Shown here piece after piece: positions 54,174 through 62,194 of a stretch of DNA of 64,000 nucleotides (position 1 is its first letter; the number at the start of each line of letters is the position of its first letter). The stretch is from contig NZ_VHJK01000001.1 of NCBI RefSeq assembly GCF_007004095.1, forward strand, positions 2,050,501-2,114,500. Direction: 5' to 3'. A model generated the notes under the pieces. That model did not search any database, was not told the DNA's origin, and worked only from the letters and a program-made list of their open reading frames with translations. The stretch comes from Erythrobacter insulae (lineage in GTDB: Bacteria > Pseudomonadota > Alphaproteobacteria > Sphingomonadales > Sphingomonadaceae). The position numbers and the translations under genes were made by a program.

Positions 54174-54866
54174 TTACTTGCCGGATTGCGAACCGGCTCG
54201 TGATTTCGGTTCAATAGACGCTGCGAAATTTGAACGAAACCATCCGCCCGCCAAATCGACCACTTGGTCAAGTGTGCCCGGCTCTTCAAACAGATGGCTG
54301 GCACCTTGCACGATCGTAAGCTTGTGCGGGCAAGTCAAAGTATCGGCAGCGGCTTTGTTCAATTCGATGACCTGTCCATCGAGCGAGCCGACAATCAGCA
54401 GGGTCGGCGCAGTCACCGCCCCAAGAGATGCGCTGCCCGCCAGATCCGGACGTCCGCCGCGAGAGACGACAGACGCGATGCGTCGGTCACCGGCCGCCGC
54501 CCGAAGCGCCGCACCAGCGCCTGTGCTTGAACCGAAATAGGCGGGTCGAAGATCTCGCGTAGCCTGAAATTGGGCTGCCCAGTCGGTCGCCCTTTTCAGT
54601 CGCGAAGCAAGCAAGACGATATCGAACACATTGTCCCTGTCGCGCTCCTCGCTTGGGGAAAGCAGGTCGAGCAGCAGGGTGGCAAGACCTGCATCGCGCA
54701 GTGTTTTGGCCACGTAATTGTTGCGCGGACTGAACCGTCCGCTGCCGCTGCCATGGGCGAAAATAACCAAGCCGAGCGGGTCGGCTGGAACGCCAAGAAA
54801 CGCGGCAAGCGGCGGGTCTCCTTGCAGCAATACTTCCTGAGTGTCTTCGAGGATGCTTTCCACCAT
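54174..54866 (-). CDS. Dienelactone-hydrolase-like alpha/beta hydrolase
   Basis: Cytoplasmic hydrolase of 230 residues. FAHGSGSGRFSPRN forms the oxyanion region, FGSSTGAGAAL holds the nucleophilic serine, and VGSLDGQV and GASHLFEEPG supply Asp and His. Proteins of this type are often fused to, or encoded next to, a phosphoribosyltransferase and an erythromycin-esterase-family protein; here only the latter is present, 21 bases upstream on the same strand. The pair likely forms an operon. Role unknown, possibly in stress or detoxification. Confidence 0.85.
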   Translation of the reverse strand: MVESILEDTQEVLLQGDPPLAAFLGVPADPLGLVIFAHGSGSGRFSPRNNYVAKTLRDAGLATLLLDLLSPSEERDRDNVFDIVLLASRLKRATDWAAQFQATRDLRPAYFGSSTGAGAALRAAAGDRRIASVVSRGGRPDLAGSASLGAVTAPTLLIVGSLDGQVIELNKAAADTLTCPHKLTIVQGASHLFEEPGTLDQVVDLAGGWFRSNFAASIEPKSRAGSQSGK

Positions 54867-54887
54867 CAGATCTCCACCTTGTTCCGC

Positions 54888-56216
54888 CTACAGGCCGAAT
54901 GGCCATACTTCGGGGGCTCCGTGCGGGCGTACGGGGCCAAGCGGTGTGACCGCACGGCTTTCTTCGAACCAGACATAGGCGTCAAATTGCTCGCTGAGCA
55001 CTGCTTCGAAATAGTGGCTCATCAATTCGCTTTGCGGCCGGTAGACCACCCCTACAGCGCGCTCCAGCATGCTCTGGCTGAGCGTGTCCTTCGGGTCGCC
55101 ATCCTTGCATCTGCGCCAATCGACAAGGCAACGCATTAGCCCGATACTTCGAAATGCAGCTTCCCAGCTGTCATCTCGGGCTGAACGCAATTCCTGTATC
55201 TGCATGTCCGCCCCCCAATCAGAAGCAGCGGCCACAGTTCCTCGGTCGGTGCCGAAGCCGATAAGCACTGCATCGTCATGGTAGGCTGCACGAACCAGCT
55301 CGCCGATGTTGAACTCGCCATGCCACCCCATCGCGGTCGCGGCGGCATTGCCGACATGCGAATTGTGTGCCCACACAAGAGCCCGCGCATTCTCATGATG
55401 GGCCATCACGGCCTGAAGTGTCTCGAACATATGCCGATCACGCAGGTTCCAGCTTTCGGATGCGCGCCGGTAGATCGAGCGATAATATTGCTCCGCTGCC
55501 CGAACGATACGAGCATTTTGTTCGGCATCGAAAAAGTCTTCGCCGTCGTAATCGGCAATCCACTTCATCCGGTGAGAGAGCAGATCGCGCAGCTGTTCGA
55601 CGACTGCATCCTCGCATGCGGCGAAGCGGTTTTGCTCGACTGCATGGCCGTACAATTGCGGATCATCCTGCCAAGGCGCAAGGCATCCGTATCGCTGGCG
55701 TGCCCGTTCGGCCGCAGGTGGATCGTGCCGGTCGAGATATTCGATCACGGCCTCGATGGACTCGCCAAGACTGTAGACGTCGAGCCCTCTAAGGCTGACG
55801 CGCGATTCCTCGGGCAATTGTGCATTGTGGCCACGCAGCCAATCGATGAAGCCAAGCATTTCCTCATTGCGCCACATCCATGTCGGAAATCGCACAAACG
55901 GCTCACCACGATGCGGGCGAGGGCCACGCAAGCGGACATAATCGTCGAGCCTTGCAATATCCGGCCAGTCACCTTCAACAGCAATGATCGTGAAACCGTG
56001 ATGCTGGATTAACCGGCGTGAGATCGCCGCGCGGGCAGTATAGAATTCATGCGTGCCGTGGGTCGCTTCGCCCAGTAAGACCAAACGCGCATCACCGTAC
56101 CTGTCGAAGATATTGCCGAAGTCCGGGGTATCAGGTGAAGGCAGCAATTCGGCGTACGGACGCAGCCGAGCGGCAACTGCGCTTTTCTCAACTGAAAGAG
56201 CGTTTGAAACCATCAT
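54888..56216 (-). CDS. Erythromycin esterase family protein
   Basis: Protein of 442 residues of the EreA/EreB-like family. LLGEATHGTHEFYTAR near residue 50 holds the conserved Glu and His, and VEGDWPDIARLDDYVR, WRNEEMLGFIDWLR and LVWAHNSHVGNA give the other active-site residues. True resistance esterases belong to this family, but most members are of unknown role and found beside alpha/beta hydrolases and phosphoribosyltransferases, as here in part. There is no signal peptide. Resistance to macrolides should not be assumed from the family alone. Confidence 0.88.
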   Translation of the reverse strand: MMVSNALSVEKSAVAARLRPYAELLPSPDTPDFGNIFDRYGDARLVLLGEATHGTHEFYTARAAISRRLIQHHGFTIIAVEGDWPDIARLDDYVRLRGPRPHRGEPFVRFPTWMWRNEEMLGFIDWLRGHNAQLPEESRVSLRGLDVYSLGESIEAVIEYLDRHDPPAAERARQRYGCLAPWQDDPQLYGHAVEQNRFAACEDAVVEQLRDLLSHRMKWIADYDGEDFFDAEQNARIVRAAEQYYRSIYRRASESWNLRDRHMFETLQAVMAHHENARALVWAHNSHVGNAAATAMGWHGEFNIGELVRAAYHDDAVLIGFGTDRGTVAAASDWGADMQIQELRSARDDSWEAAFRSIGLMRCLVDWRRCKDGDPKDTLSQSMLERAVGVVYRPQSELMSHYFEAVLSEQFDAYVWFEESRAVTPLGPVRPHGAPEVWPFGL

Positions 56217-56488
56217 CCCGATTGCGCCTTCTCACTTCCATTGGCCTGCTTCTGTTGGCCCAATCCCCTTGGGGCGCCGCGAGCAAAGCACCTGGCCACG
56301 CAGACTGCTTGGCGCGTCCGGTTCCAACTATACGTATTAACCCGTGCAAACTTCGGTTTGGACGTCAGCGCAAGCATGGGCATCGAGCTACTGGCACATC
56401 TCTTGGGCCTGTTATCCCAGTTGCAAGCCACCTGGTTGAACGAGTTGTCGCTAAAGCGTGGCTGGCCACAACACTGTCAGCAATGATG

Positions 56489-56524
56489 CCAGCACAGAAA
56501 CCAGCACCGAAACCAGCACAGAAA
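56489..56524. repeat. Three tandem 12-base repeats
   Basis: CCAGCACAGAAA occurs at 56489-56500, as CCAGCACCGAAA at 56501-56512 and again exactly at 56513-56524. The unit is a multiple of three and would code PAQK-like or, on the other strand, FCAG-like repeats, but no supported gene covers it. Confidence 0.75.
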
Positions 56525-56554
56525 CTCGGTTTCATTTCTATTTTGGAAAGAGTC

Positions 56555-56621
56555 GGCCCGCGGTAGCTTTGCATATGATTTTGATCTTTCGATCAATTTC
56601 ATATTCCGGCTACCGCGGACC
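56555..56621. repeat. Long imperfect hairpin
   Basis: CCGCGGTAGC (56558-56567) pairs with GCTACCGCGG (56609-56618). Inside it ATATGA..TTGATC (56573-56586) pairs with GATCAA..TCATAT (56591-56604) except for two T-T mismatches, leaving a four-base loop. Two further GC pairs close the base. It could be a palindromic mobile element, a structured RNA or a terminator. Confidence 0.7.
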
Positions 56622-56962
56622 TGTCTGATTGGGTCATCGTTTTCTCTCGATTACTCGCCAATCAGCAATGTTGTTATGGCACGATTCGCAAAGGGCGACT
56701 TGACGGTTATCAAGTGTGCTGTGCGGAAACAGCTTTCATCACTTAGCCGTAAAGCTCGGACGATGCTGCTGCCTCGTTCAGTCCGGTAGCCTCGCGCAAT
56801 TGTAAGGCTCCATTTTCTTCATCATGCATCTTGTTAGCAATCTGGGGCAAAGGTGTTTCGAACGCGCTGCCTCAATCGAGCTAGGTAGATTAACCGATCC
56901 CTCCGGCCCTCGTTCAACCATAGTCTGTGCAGCTCTAAACCATCAGCAGCGAGACTAAAGAG

Positions 56963-57598
56963 ATGTACCACTCGCAAAGCCGGGGACCCATGGACCGAGC
57001 GATTGCGATGCCCGCTGACGCCGGCGAGACGCTTTTCGTGCAGAGCGAAGCTTGCGAAAGCCTCTGCGAAATTCGCTGCGGTATTGCTCGCGCTATCGAT
57101 CTGTCACGCGATGGAGAACGCCAGGTTATGGCGTTTTTCTTTCCGGGGGACTTTCTCGGCCTACCTCTGACAATAGGCCACCGATTCTCAGCCGAAGCGG
57201 TTGGCCCCTTGATGTTTGCGCGCCATTCCAGCGCCAAATGGCAAGCCGAATTGGCCAGTCCCAGTCAGGCCAACGCAAACTGGGCAAGCGAAGCGATCTG
57301 GCGGGAAGAAAAGGCGTTTATGATGCGCGGGCTCATTCTCGGGCGAGTGGGCGCGCTGGCCCGTGTGAGTGCCTTTTTGGACTATGTTATGCCGCGTTTG
57401 CCCAGAGACGGACAAATCATCGAATTCTCGCTCCCCCAGGCAGACATAGCTTCCTATCTCGCCTTGTCGCCGGAGACGGTTTGCCGAACGCTAAAGCAGC
57501 TGCGCGAACATCGGGTGATCGCGATGCCGCGTAAGAACCGTCTCATCATGCAAAGAGCGGATCAGTTGGCTATGATAGCCCAAGGCACACACATTTGA
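56963..57598 (+). CDS. Crp/Fnr-family transcriptional regulator
   Basis: Regulator of 211 residues with an N-terminal cyclic-nucleotide-binding-like beta-barrel (about 15-110, with RQVMAFFFPGDFLGLPL) and a C-terminal winged helix (about 150-200, PQADIASYLALSPETVCRTL). It lacks the four-cysteine cluster of Fnr: the two cysteines near residue 32-40 (EACESLCEIRCG) are close together and no fourth is in place. It resembles the FixK-like branch common in alphaproteobacteria. It stands alone, with the long gene-free stretch upstream and a membrane protein gene 159 bases downstream. Confidence 0.9.
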   Translation: MYHSQSRGPMDRAIAMPADAGETLFVQSEACESLCEIRCGIARAIDLSRDGERQVMAFFFPGDFLGLPLTIGHRFSAEAVGPLMFARHSSAKWQAELASPSQANANWASEAIWREEKAFMMRGLILGRVGALARVSAFLDYVMPRLPRDGQIIEFSLPQADIASYLALSPETVCRTLKQLREHRVIAMPRKNRLIMQRADQLAMIAQGTHI

Positions 57599-57757
57599 GA
57601 CCATAGCGCACAGACGCCGCAGGCCGCATGTTTGCAAGCCGCGCTGACCCGAGAGCAGTTTGCGAACGAACAACAGAACTACCATTTTTCCCGAGCTCTG
57701 CCTGTGCGAAGCGCAACTTCACTTGCGCGGGTCCAGAAAAATGTACACGTTCTGCAC

Positions 57758-58474
57758 ATGCATCTGTTTGAACTTCTGATCATATTGCATGTCGCGGCGG
57801 GGGCAACGGGCTTGGCCGCGTTCTGGGTGCCTGTTGCAACCGGCAAAGGGTCAAAGACGCACCGCAAATGGGGGCGCATCGCCTGTTACGGCTTTATGGT
57901 TGCCGGAGTTCTGGCGATCGCCATGGCTTTGCTGTCCCTCTACGGACCTGAAGAACGCATTCCGTCCATCACCGACCGTGAATTGTTTGCTGGGTTGTTC
58001 GGCTGGATGATGCTGTATCTTGGCCTTTTGACGCTCGGATTTGCTGATTACGGGTTGTCCGTTGTGAAGCATTCGCAATCCCGCGCAGAGCTTCGCCGTC
58101 CGCGTTATCAAGTCGTGATGGCCTCCGTAGTCATATCGGCCCTTTGGTGTGGGTATTTCGGGGTGCGGGTAGGGCATCCCTTAATGCAGCTGGTTGCAGG
58201 CGTTGGATTGATCGCGATGTTTATGCAGCAGGTTTTCGTATGGCGCGCGACTGTTTCGCCGGTTGATTACAAAGGCGAACATTTCCGCGCGCTTATTGGC
58301 ATGGGCATTTCTGCCTACACTGCGTTTTTATCGGTCGGGTTGATCCGGTTGGTCCCCGATCAGGTTTTCAATCCGCTGATCTGGGCAGGGCCGAGCATTA
58401 TCGGAGTTGGGCTGATCATCTATTTCACGCTTCAAACCAAATCGAAATCAAAGCGGGCAGCAATAAAGGCCTGA
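57758..58474 (+). CDS. DUF2306-like integral membrane protein
   Basis: Membrane protein of 238 residues with about seven hydrophobic helices. LHVAAGATGLAAFWVPVATGKGSKTHRKWGR near the N-terminus, read in parts, has the paired His residues and the basic loop typical of DUF2306 proteins. The ATG at 57758 starts right at the first helix; a longer frame back to 57632 has no ribosome site and adds a non-hydrophobic leader, so it was not used. Function is unknown; the conserved histidines could bind haem or metal. It is convergent with the virB-like operon. Confidence 0.75.
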   Translation: MHLFELLIILHVAAGATGLAAFWVPVATGKGSKTHRKWGRIACYGFMVAGVLAIAMALLSLYGPEERIPSITDRELFAGLFGWMMLYLGLLTLGFADYGLSVVKHSQSRAELRRPRYQVVMASVVISALWCGYFGVRVGHPLMQLVAGVGLIAMFMQQVFVWRATVSPVDYKGEHFRALIGMGISAYTAFLSVGLIRLVPDQVFNPLIWAGPSIIGVGLIIYFTLQTKSKSKRAAIKA

Positions 58475-58497
58475 TCGCTCCGGCCTGTCGCGGCGGT

Positions 58498-58743
58498 TCA
58501 GATGAAAGCCGATGCGATGGCCGGCGCCCCCAGAAGCACGAAACAGCCCAGAATCACGCGCAACGCATCGCGCAACGCAAGCCGCCCGCTTAACATCAGA
58601 AAGCCTACAAAAGCGACGGCCAGCACGCATAGCGTAATAGCAAAGCTCCCGAAAATGAGCCCGCCAATCCAATCCATCGCGCGCGAAATAGGGGCGGTTC
58701 CGTCAGGCGTCATCAAAGATGCATAAAGAGCCTGCACCGTCAT
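58498..58743 (-). CDS. virB2: VirB2/TrbC-like pilin subunit
   Basis: Small protein of 81 residues with two long hydrophobic helices (about 22-52 and 57-80) joined by a short basic loop (SGRLALRD), the layout of VirB2/TrbC pilins of type IV secretion systems. It lacks the long leader peptide usual for VirB2, so it may be a shortened or divergent form. Its start overlaps the virB11 gene end by four bases, and it is the last gene of the operon. The call rests on topology and neighbours. Confidence 0.75.
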   Translation of the reverse strand: MTVQALYASLMTPDGTAPISRAMDWIGGLIFGSFAITLCVLAVAFVGFLMLSGRLALRDALRVILGCFVLLGAPAIASAFI

Positions 58744-59711
58744 TGCGCCATCAAAATCTGGCTGACACGGCGTTTTCCGCCTCTGCGTTCCAACTGGACA
58801 AAAACATCCACGCTTTCCCGAACATAATGCCGCACATCATCCCTGCTCAAACGCGATCCTGATTGCAGGATCAATAAGGCAAGTTGCTCGATTGCACGGG
58901 CAGGGGTATCGGCGTGGACCGTCGTCATTGAGCCGGGGTGACCGGTGTTCACAGCGCGTAGAAAAGTGAAGGCCTCCACACCTCGCAATTCTCCGAGGAT
59001 GATCCTGTCTGGACGCATCCGAAGCGCCGCGATGAGCAAATCCTCTGCAGATATCTGCGCTTCGGCCTCTTCTCCGCGAGCAGCGATCAACCCGACGCAG
59101 TTATCATGCTTTACATGCAATTCTGGCGTGTCTTCGATCAGGATCAGACGCTCGTGATCCGGAATTTCAGACAGCAGGGAATTAAGGAATGTGGTTTTGC
59201 CAGAGGATGTGCTGCCTGAAACCAGAATGTTTTTTCGATCACGAACAGCTTTTCTCATCTGCTCGGCGGCATAGCGGCCTGTTAAGGGGACCAGCTTACG
59301 CTCAGCCAAATTCGTTGATGGGCCTGTCTCCAGATCATCAAATGCCTGTGTTTCCTCCCAGTCATTCAGCGAAAGGTTGGCTGAAACATGGCGGCGAAAG
59401 GCAAAGGCGTGGCCTATGCGCGTTGATGGCGGGCCAGCGATCTGGACCCGCGAACCATCCGGCAAAACCGAAGCCAGCAACGGCGCGGAGCGGCTGATCC
59501 CTTGTGAAGAATACGCTGCGATTTGCCGGGCCAACCGTTCCAGCAGCGCGCTATCGAGACTGGGTTCTTCAATGCGTTGGATCCCGCCACCCAGCGTTTC
59601 GATCCAAATTTCTCCGGGCCGATTAATCCAGATATCGGTCAGATCCGATCGGTCGAAGAACGGCGCCAAGGGTGCCAGAAAACTGTCGAGATAATACCCC
59701 GTCTCAGTCAT
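58740..59711 (-). CDS. virB11: VirB11-family ATPase of type IV secretion
   Basis: Hexameric secretion ATPase of 323 residues. The N-terminal domain (about 1-130) contains DIWINRPGEIWIE; the Walker A motif GSTSSGKT is at 166-173, LILIEDTPEL gives the Asp box, and RPDRIILGELRGVEAF with GHPGSMTTVHAD the Walker B and His boxes. All catalytic motifs are intact. It is encoded two bases after virB10. In full systems VirB11 works with VirB4 and VirD4, neither of which is present in this window. Confidence 0.95.
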   Translation of the reverse strand: MTETGYYLDSFLAPLAPFFDRSDLTDIWINRPGEIWIETLGGGIQRIEEPSLDSALLERLARQIAAYSSQGISRSAPLLASVLPDGSRVQIAGPPSTRIGHAFAFRRHVSANLSLNDWEETQAFDDLETGPSTNLAERKLVPLTGRYAAEQMRKAVRDRKNILVSGSTSSGKTTFLNSLLSEIPDHERLILIEDTPELHVKHDNCVGLIAARGEEAEAQISAEDLLIAALRMRPDRIILGELRGVEAFTFLRAVNTGHPGSMTTVHADTPARAIEQLALLILQSGSRLSRDDVRHYVRESVDVFVQLERRGGKRRVSQILMAQ

Positions 59712-59713
59712 AT

Positions 59714-60772
59714 TTACGGTTCGACAGTCGAAAAATCGAGGTCACGCGAAACGAATACCGAAACGCTGGTCCCTTGCTTCACTTTGAGCGTCGGCAGGGG
59801 CTGCTGCTCTTCGGATATCTGCACATTTTGCGTGCTGCCGGGAAGCGCCACGACGACGCCGTTTGAGGCTTCGCTTACAGCGATGCCGGTTCCAATATCG
59901 AATACCGATTGCAGCAAAGCGTTGCCAAATCGTTGGAAGAATTTTGAGTCCACTTTACCGCGTACACCCGCGCGCCCGAGCGGGTCAGAGGAAGGCGAAT
60001 CGAGCTGGATTGTGACGCCATCGGGGCGAATAAGCCGGCCCCATTCGACCAGGGTCCGTTTTTGACCCGGCCTAAGGCCTGCTTTGTATTCTCCGTAAAG
60101 GCGGCTGCCGCGCGGGATCAACACTCGGGTTCCGTCAAAGCCGGAAATGTCGCGTTGAACGAGCGCCCTTGCGCCGCCGGGCCGGGTGGAATCGAGCGCC
60201 GTTTCAAGCACCGCGGGTATAACTGTGCCTTGGGGGATGGTGTAGGATGGCTTTTCCAGCCGCCCTGCCTGAACCCGGTTGCCGCCGACATTTATCGTGC
60301 CTGTTTGGCTTGCGTTTGTGCCGCCATCATAAACCACGCGGGCAACCGGTGGCGGCGCAGCGCGCGTTGGGGGAGGCGGCAGTGGCTGAACAAACGGCTG
60401 AGACGGAAATTGTCTTTGCTGCGAAGGCCCAATCGGCGGCGGCGGGTAATTCGGAGCCGCCGTTTGCGATGCTTGCTCCGGCTCGGCCGGGGTTCTTGGA
60501 GCCTCGCGTTCCAGCCCGCTAAACCGGTCTGGTACTTGAAGCGGTGCGGACGAGGAGATGCGAGTATTGCCTGGCTGCTGTGTAGCGGCGGCAATACCGG
60601 AGTGCGCGGCATCCTCACGGCCTGATCCCAGTGCGGTGAACAGCCAGTATCCACCGATCAACAGAAGCGGGATGAACAGCCACAATTCCCAGCGGCCACT
60701 CGGTCCTGTTGGTACAACAGGCCGGATGTCATTGGGCGCGCTCGGTTGGTCTGCTTGCTCGGCGGATGCCAT
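59714..60772 (-). CDS. virB10: VirB10-family type IV secretion core protein
   Basis: Protein of 352 residues with one N-terminal membrane helix (about 28-50), a Pro- and Gln-rich periplasmic linker (about 95-150) and a C-terminal beta-barrel domain recognised from IPQGTVIPAVLETALDSTRPG, FDGTRVLIPRGSRLYGEY and GRAGVRGKVDSKFFQRFG. It spans both membranes and forms the outer core with VirB9 and usually VirB7. Its start overlaps the virB9 stop by one base. All parts seem intact. Confidence 0.93.
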   Translation of the reverse strand: MASAEQADQPSAPNDIRPVVPTGPSGRWELWLFIPLLLIGGYWLFTALGSGREDAAHSGIAAATQQPGNTRISSSAPLQVPDRFSGLEREAPRTPAEPEQASQTAAPNYPPPPIGPSQQRQFPSQPFVQPLPPPPTRAAPPPVARVVYDGGTNASQTGTINVGGNRVQAGRLEKPSYTIPQGTVIPAVLETALDSTRPGGARALVQRDISGFDGTRVLIPRGSRLYGEYKAGLRPGQKRTLVEWGRLIRPDGVTIQLDSPSSDPLGRAGVRGKVDSKFFQRFGNALLQSVFDIGTGIAVSEASNGVVVALPGSTQNVQISEEQQPLPTLKVKQGTSVSVFVSRDLDFSTVEP

Positions 60773-61482
60773 CAGCTGTCCTCCCGCGTTACGTTGCGCC
60801 TGGCGGTGGCTTTTTCTTTGTCGATCCGGAAAACCAATCGTTGGTGAACCCTGTCGATTACAAAGCGATCACCGCGCATATATCCATCAACGACCTCTTC
60901 ATCGCCGGTGGCCCCGATTGCGAACACTGCTGGCAAGGGCTGATCCGGCAAATATTCGATCACAGTTTTTTCGCCATTGTCGCGAATGCTGGCGGGCCGG
61001 ACAGACTTGTCGCCGCGGATCCGGTAAGACCAGACAAGGTTGTCAATCGTCGTCGAGTTTGCTTCGGCTACTGCTGCGGGCCGGTCCTGCGGCCCATAGG
61101 CCAGCCGCACCAGATAGGCGGATTGCAATCCGTAATCTGTTTCCAGTTTGAAATCATAACTGCGCATGTCGGTTTCAATTTTCAGCTGCGTTGCAACTGC
61201 ATCCGACGCGCCTTTGATCTGAAAACTGTCGGCCTCGGCAGACACGCTAACGGTCCAGCTTGTATCGCCGGAAATTGTGGCCTGACGGATGGTTTCACCC
61301 GGCTCCAGCATCACTGTCAGGAATGTGTCGGGCAGCGCGGTCAGGACTATGACGTCGCCGTTGTTCCATTCGACGGACTGGATGCGCGGCGTTTCTGCGC
61401 CGGGCATGGGATATGTCTGCGCAGCCAAAGACGGACCCAGCGCGCAGGCAGCGCAAATGATTAGAGCAAACCGCGTGATCAT
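60772..61482 (-). CDS. virB9: VirB9-family type IV secretion core protein
   Basis: Periplasmic protein of 236 residues with a signal peptide (cleavage near SLAAQ). WNNGDVIVLTALPDTFLTVML in the N-terminal domain and LVWSYRIRGDKSVRPASIRDNGEKT in the C-terminal domain, read in parts, match VirB9/TrbG/CagX. It would build the outer membrane core ring with VirB10. No small VirB7 lipoprotein gene is visible nearby. Its start overlaps the virB8 stop by four bases. Confidence 0.92.
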   Translation of the reverse strand: MITRFALIICAACALGPSLAAQTYPMPGAETPRIQSVEWNNGDVIVLTALPDTFLTVMLEPGETIRQATISGDTSWTVSVSAEADSFQIKGASDAVATQLKIETDMRSYDFKLETDYGLQSAYLVRLAYGPQDRPAAVAEANSTTIDNLVWSYRIRGDKSVRPASIRDNGEKTVIEYLPDQPLPAVFAIGATGDEEVVDGYMRGDRFVIDRVHQRLVFRIDKEKATARRNVTREDS

Positions 61483-62111
61483 GGGGTGTCGTTGCCGATT
61501 TCGGGTGTCTGTGTGCCGTTGACGATGCCTTCTTCAGGCAAAGTTTCGGCGTCCCTGCGGTAACTTGTCACCTGAAAGCCAAGCGGGTTTACATACCGAT
61601 CGGCCTCGCTCATTTCGGCACCGACAAACTGATACCCGATCACCGCCGCCCAATGCTGGGTTGTTTGCGGGACCGCTCCAGGATCGGTGCGCTGCGTTGT
61701 AAACCGCACCAGAGCGCGGTTTCGGTCCAAGGTCGAAACGCTCTTGATATTCGTAGTGATCATCGCCCGACTGGGCAGATACGCCAGCGGGCTTTCGGGA
61801 TTGCCGGCATCCATAGCTCGCTGATATTGCTGGCTTACGGTTCGATCAGACATCAGGGTGACCTTGCGGTAATCCTGCTGCAATGCGTCTTGCATAAAGC
61901 TTTCGCGGGCAGTGATATATTGCACCAGCATAGAGCGCGTTAGTGCGGCATCAGGCGCAATGATACTTTCATCCAGAGGTGCAAGCGTTTCGACATTGCC
62001 CGTCTGACGATCAACCAGCAAAGTGTAAGGTTCAACCGTTTTCAGCGGCAAAAGAAATACGAGGGCAACCGCTTCGAGCAGCGCGATCAGTGCGGCGATA
62101 ATTGCCACCAT
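61479..62111 (-). CDS. virB8: VirB8-family type IV secretion protein, N-terminus uncertain
   Basis: Inner membrane assembly factor with one helix and a periplasmic NTF2-like domain (LPLKTVEPYTLLVDRQTGNV onward, read in parts; LVRFTTQRTDPG). The first usable in-frame ATG, at 62111, starts directly at the helix and would remove the short cytoplasmic part. The frame continues upstream with YSLERSNKRAW, clearly VirB8-like, but finds no start before running into the next gene. A GTG at 62181 and ATG at 62166 in another frame give YRAAMSSKSADLQ, which reads like the missing VirB8 N-terminus. A one-base deletion or two-base insertion near 62135-62145 would join them. Either the gene is frameshifted or it uses an odd start. 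Confidence 0.8.
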   Translation of the reverse strand: MVAIIAALIALLEAVALVFLLPLKTVEPYTLLVDRQTGNVETLAPLDESIIAPDAALTRSMLVQYITARESFMQDALQQDYRKVTLMSDRTVSQQYQRAMDAGNPESPLAYLPSRAMITTNIKSVSTLDRNRALVRFTTQRTDPGAVPQTTQHWAAVIGYQFVGAEMSEADRYVNPLGFQVTSYRRDAETLPEEGIVNGTQTPEIGNDTP

Positions 62112-62194
62112 CCATGCGCGCTTGTTTGAACGCTCCAGGCTGTAAATCTGCGCTCTTGCTTGACATAGCGGCTCGATACACTGCCGCCTGCTTG

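Larger units (their letters stand above)
56217..56962. other. Gene-free stretch of about 745 bases with repeats and a large hairpin
   Basis: No convincing gene lies between the divergent esterase-family and Crp/Fnr genes. The stretch holds a three-copy 12-base repeat and a 67-nt hairpin (listed separately). A minus-strand frame of 35 codons at 56743-56850 ends in LREATGLNEAAASSELYG and reads somewhat like a protein end, but lacks a ribosome site. The part near 56880-56960 presumably has the Crp/Fnr promoter. Confidence 0.5.

Noticed and set aside
54888..56216. Calling the EreA/EreB-like protein a macrolide resistance gene
   Set aside because: Most family members near alpha/beta hydrolases are not resistance enzymes and there is no mobile context here.
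56018..56566. A 182-codon plus-strand frame with PAQKPAPKPAQK near its end
   Set aside because: Its first third is antisense to the erythromycin-esterase-family gene and the rest is repeat-derived; no start site or domain supports it.
56743..56850. Small minus-strand frame of 35 codons ending LREATGLNEAAASSELYG
   Set aside because: The end looks protein-like, but there is no ribosome site and only a TTG start; it may be a remnant.
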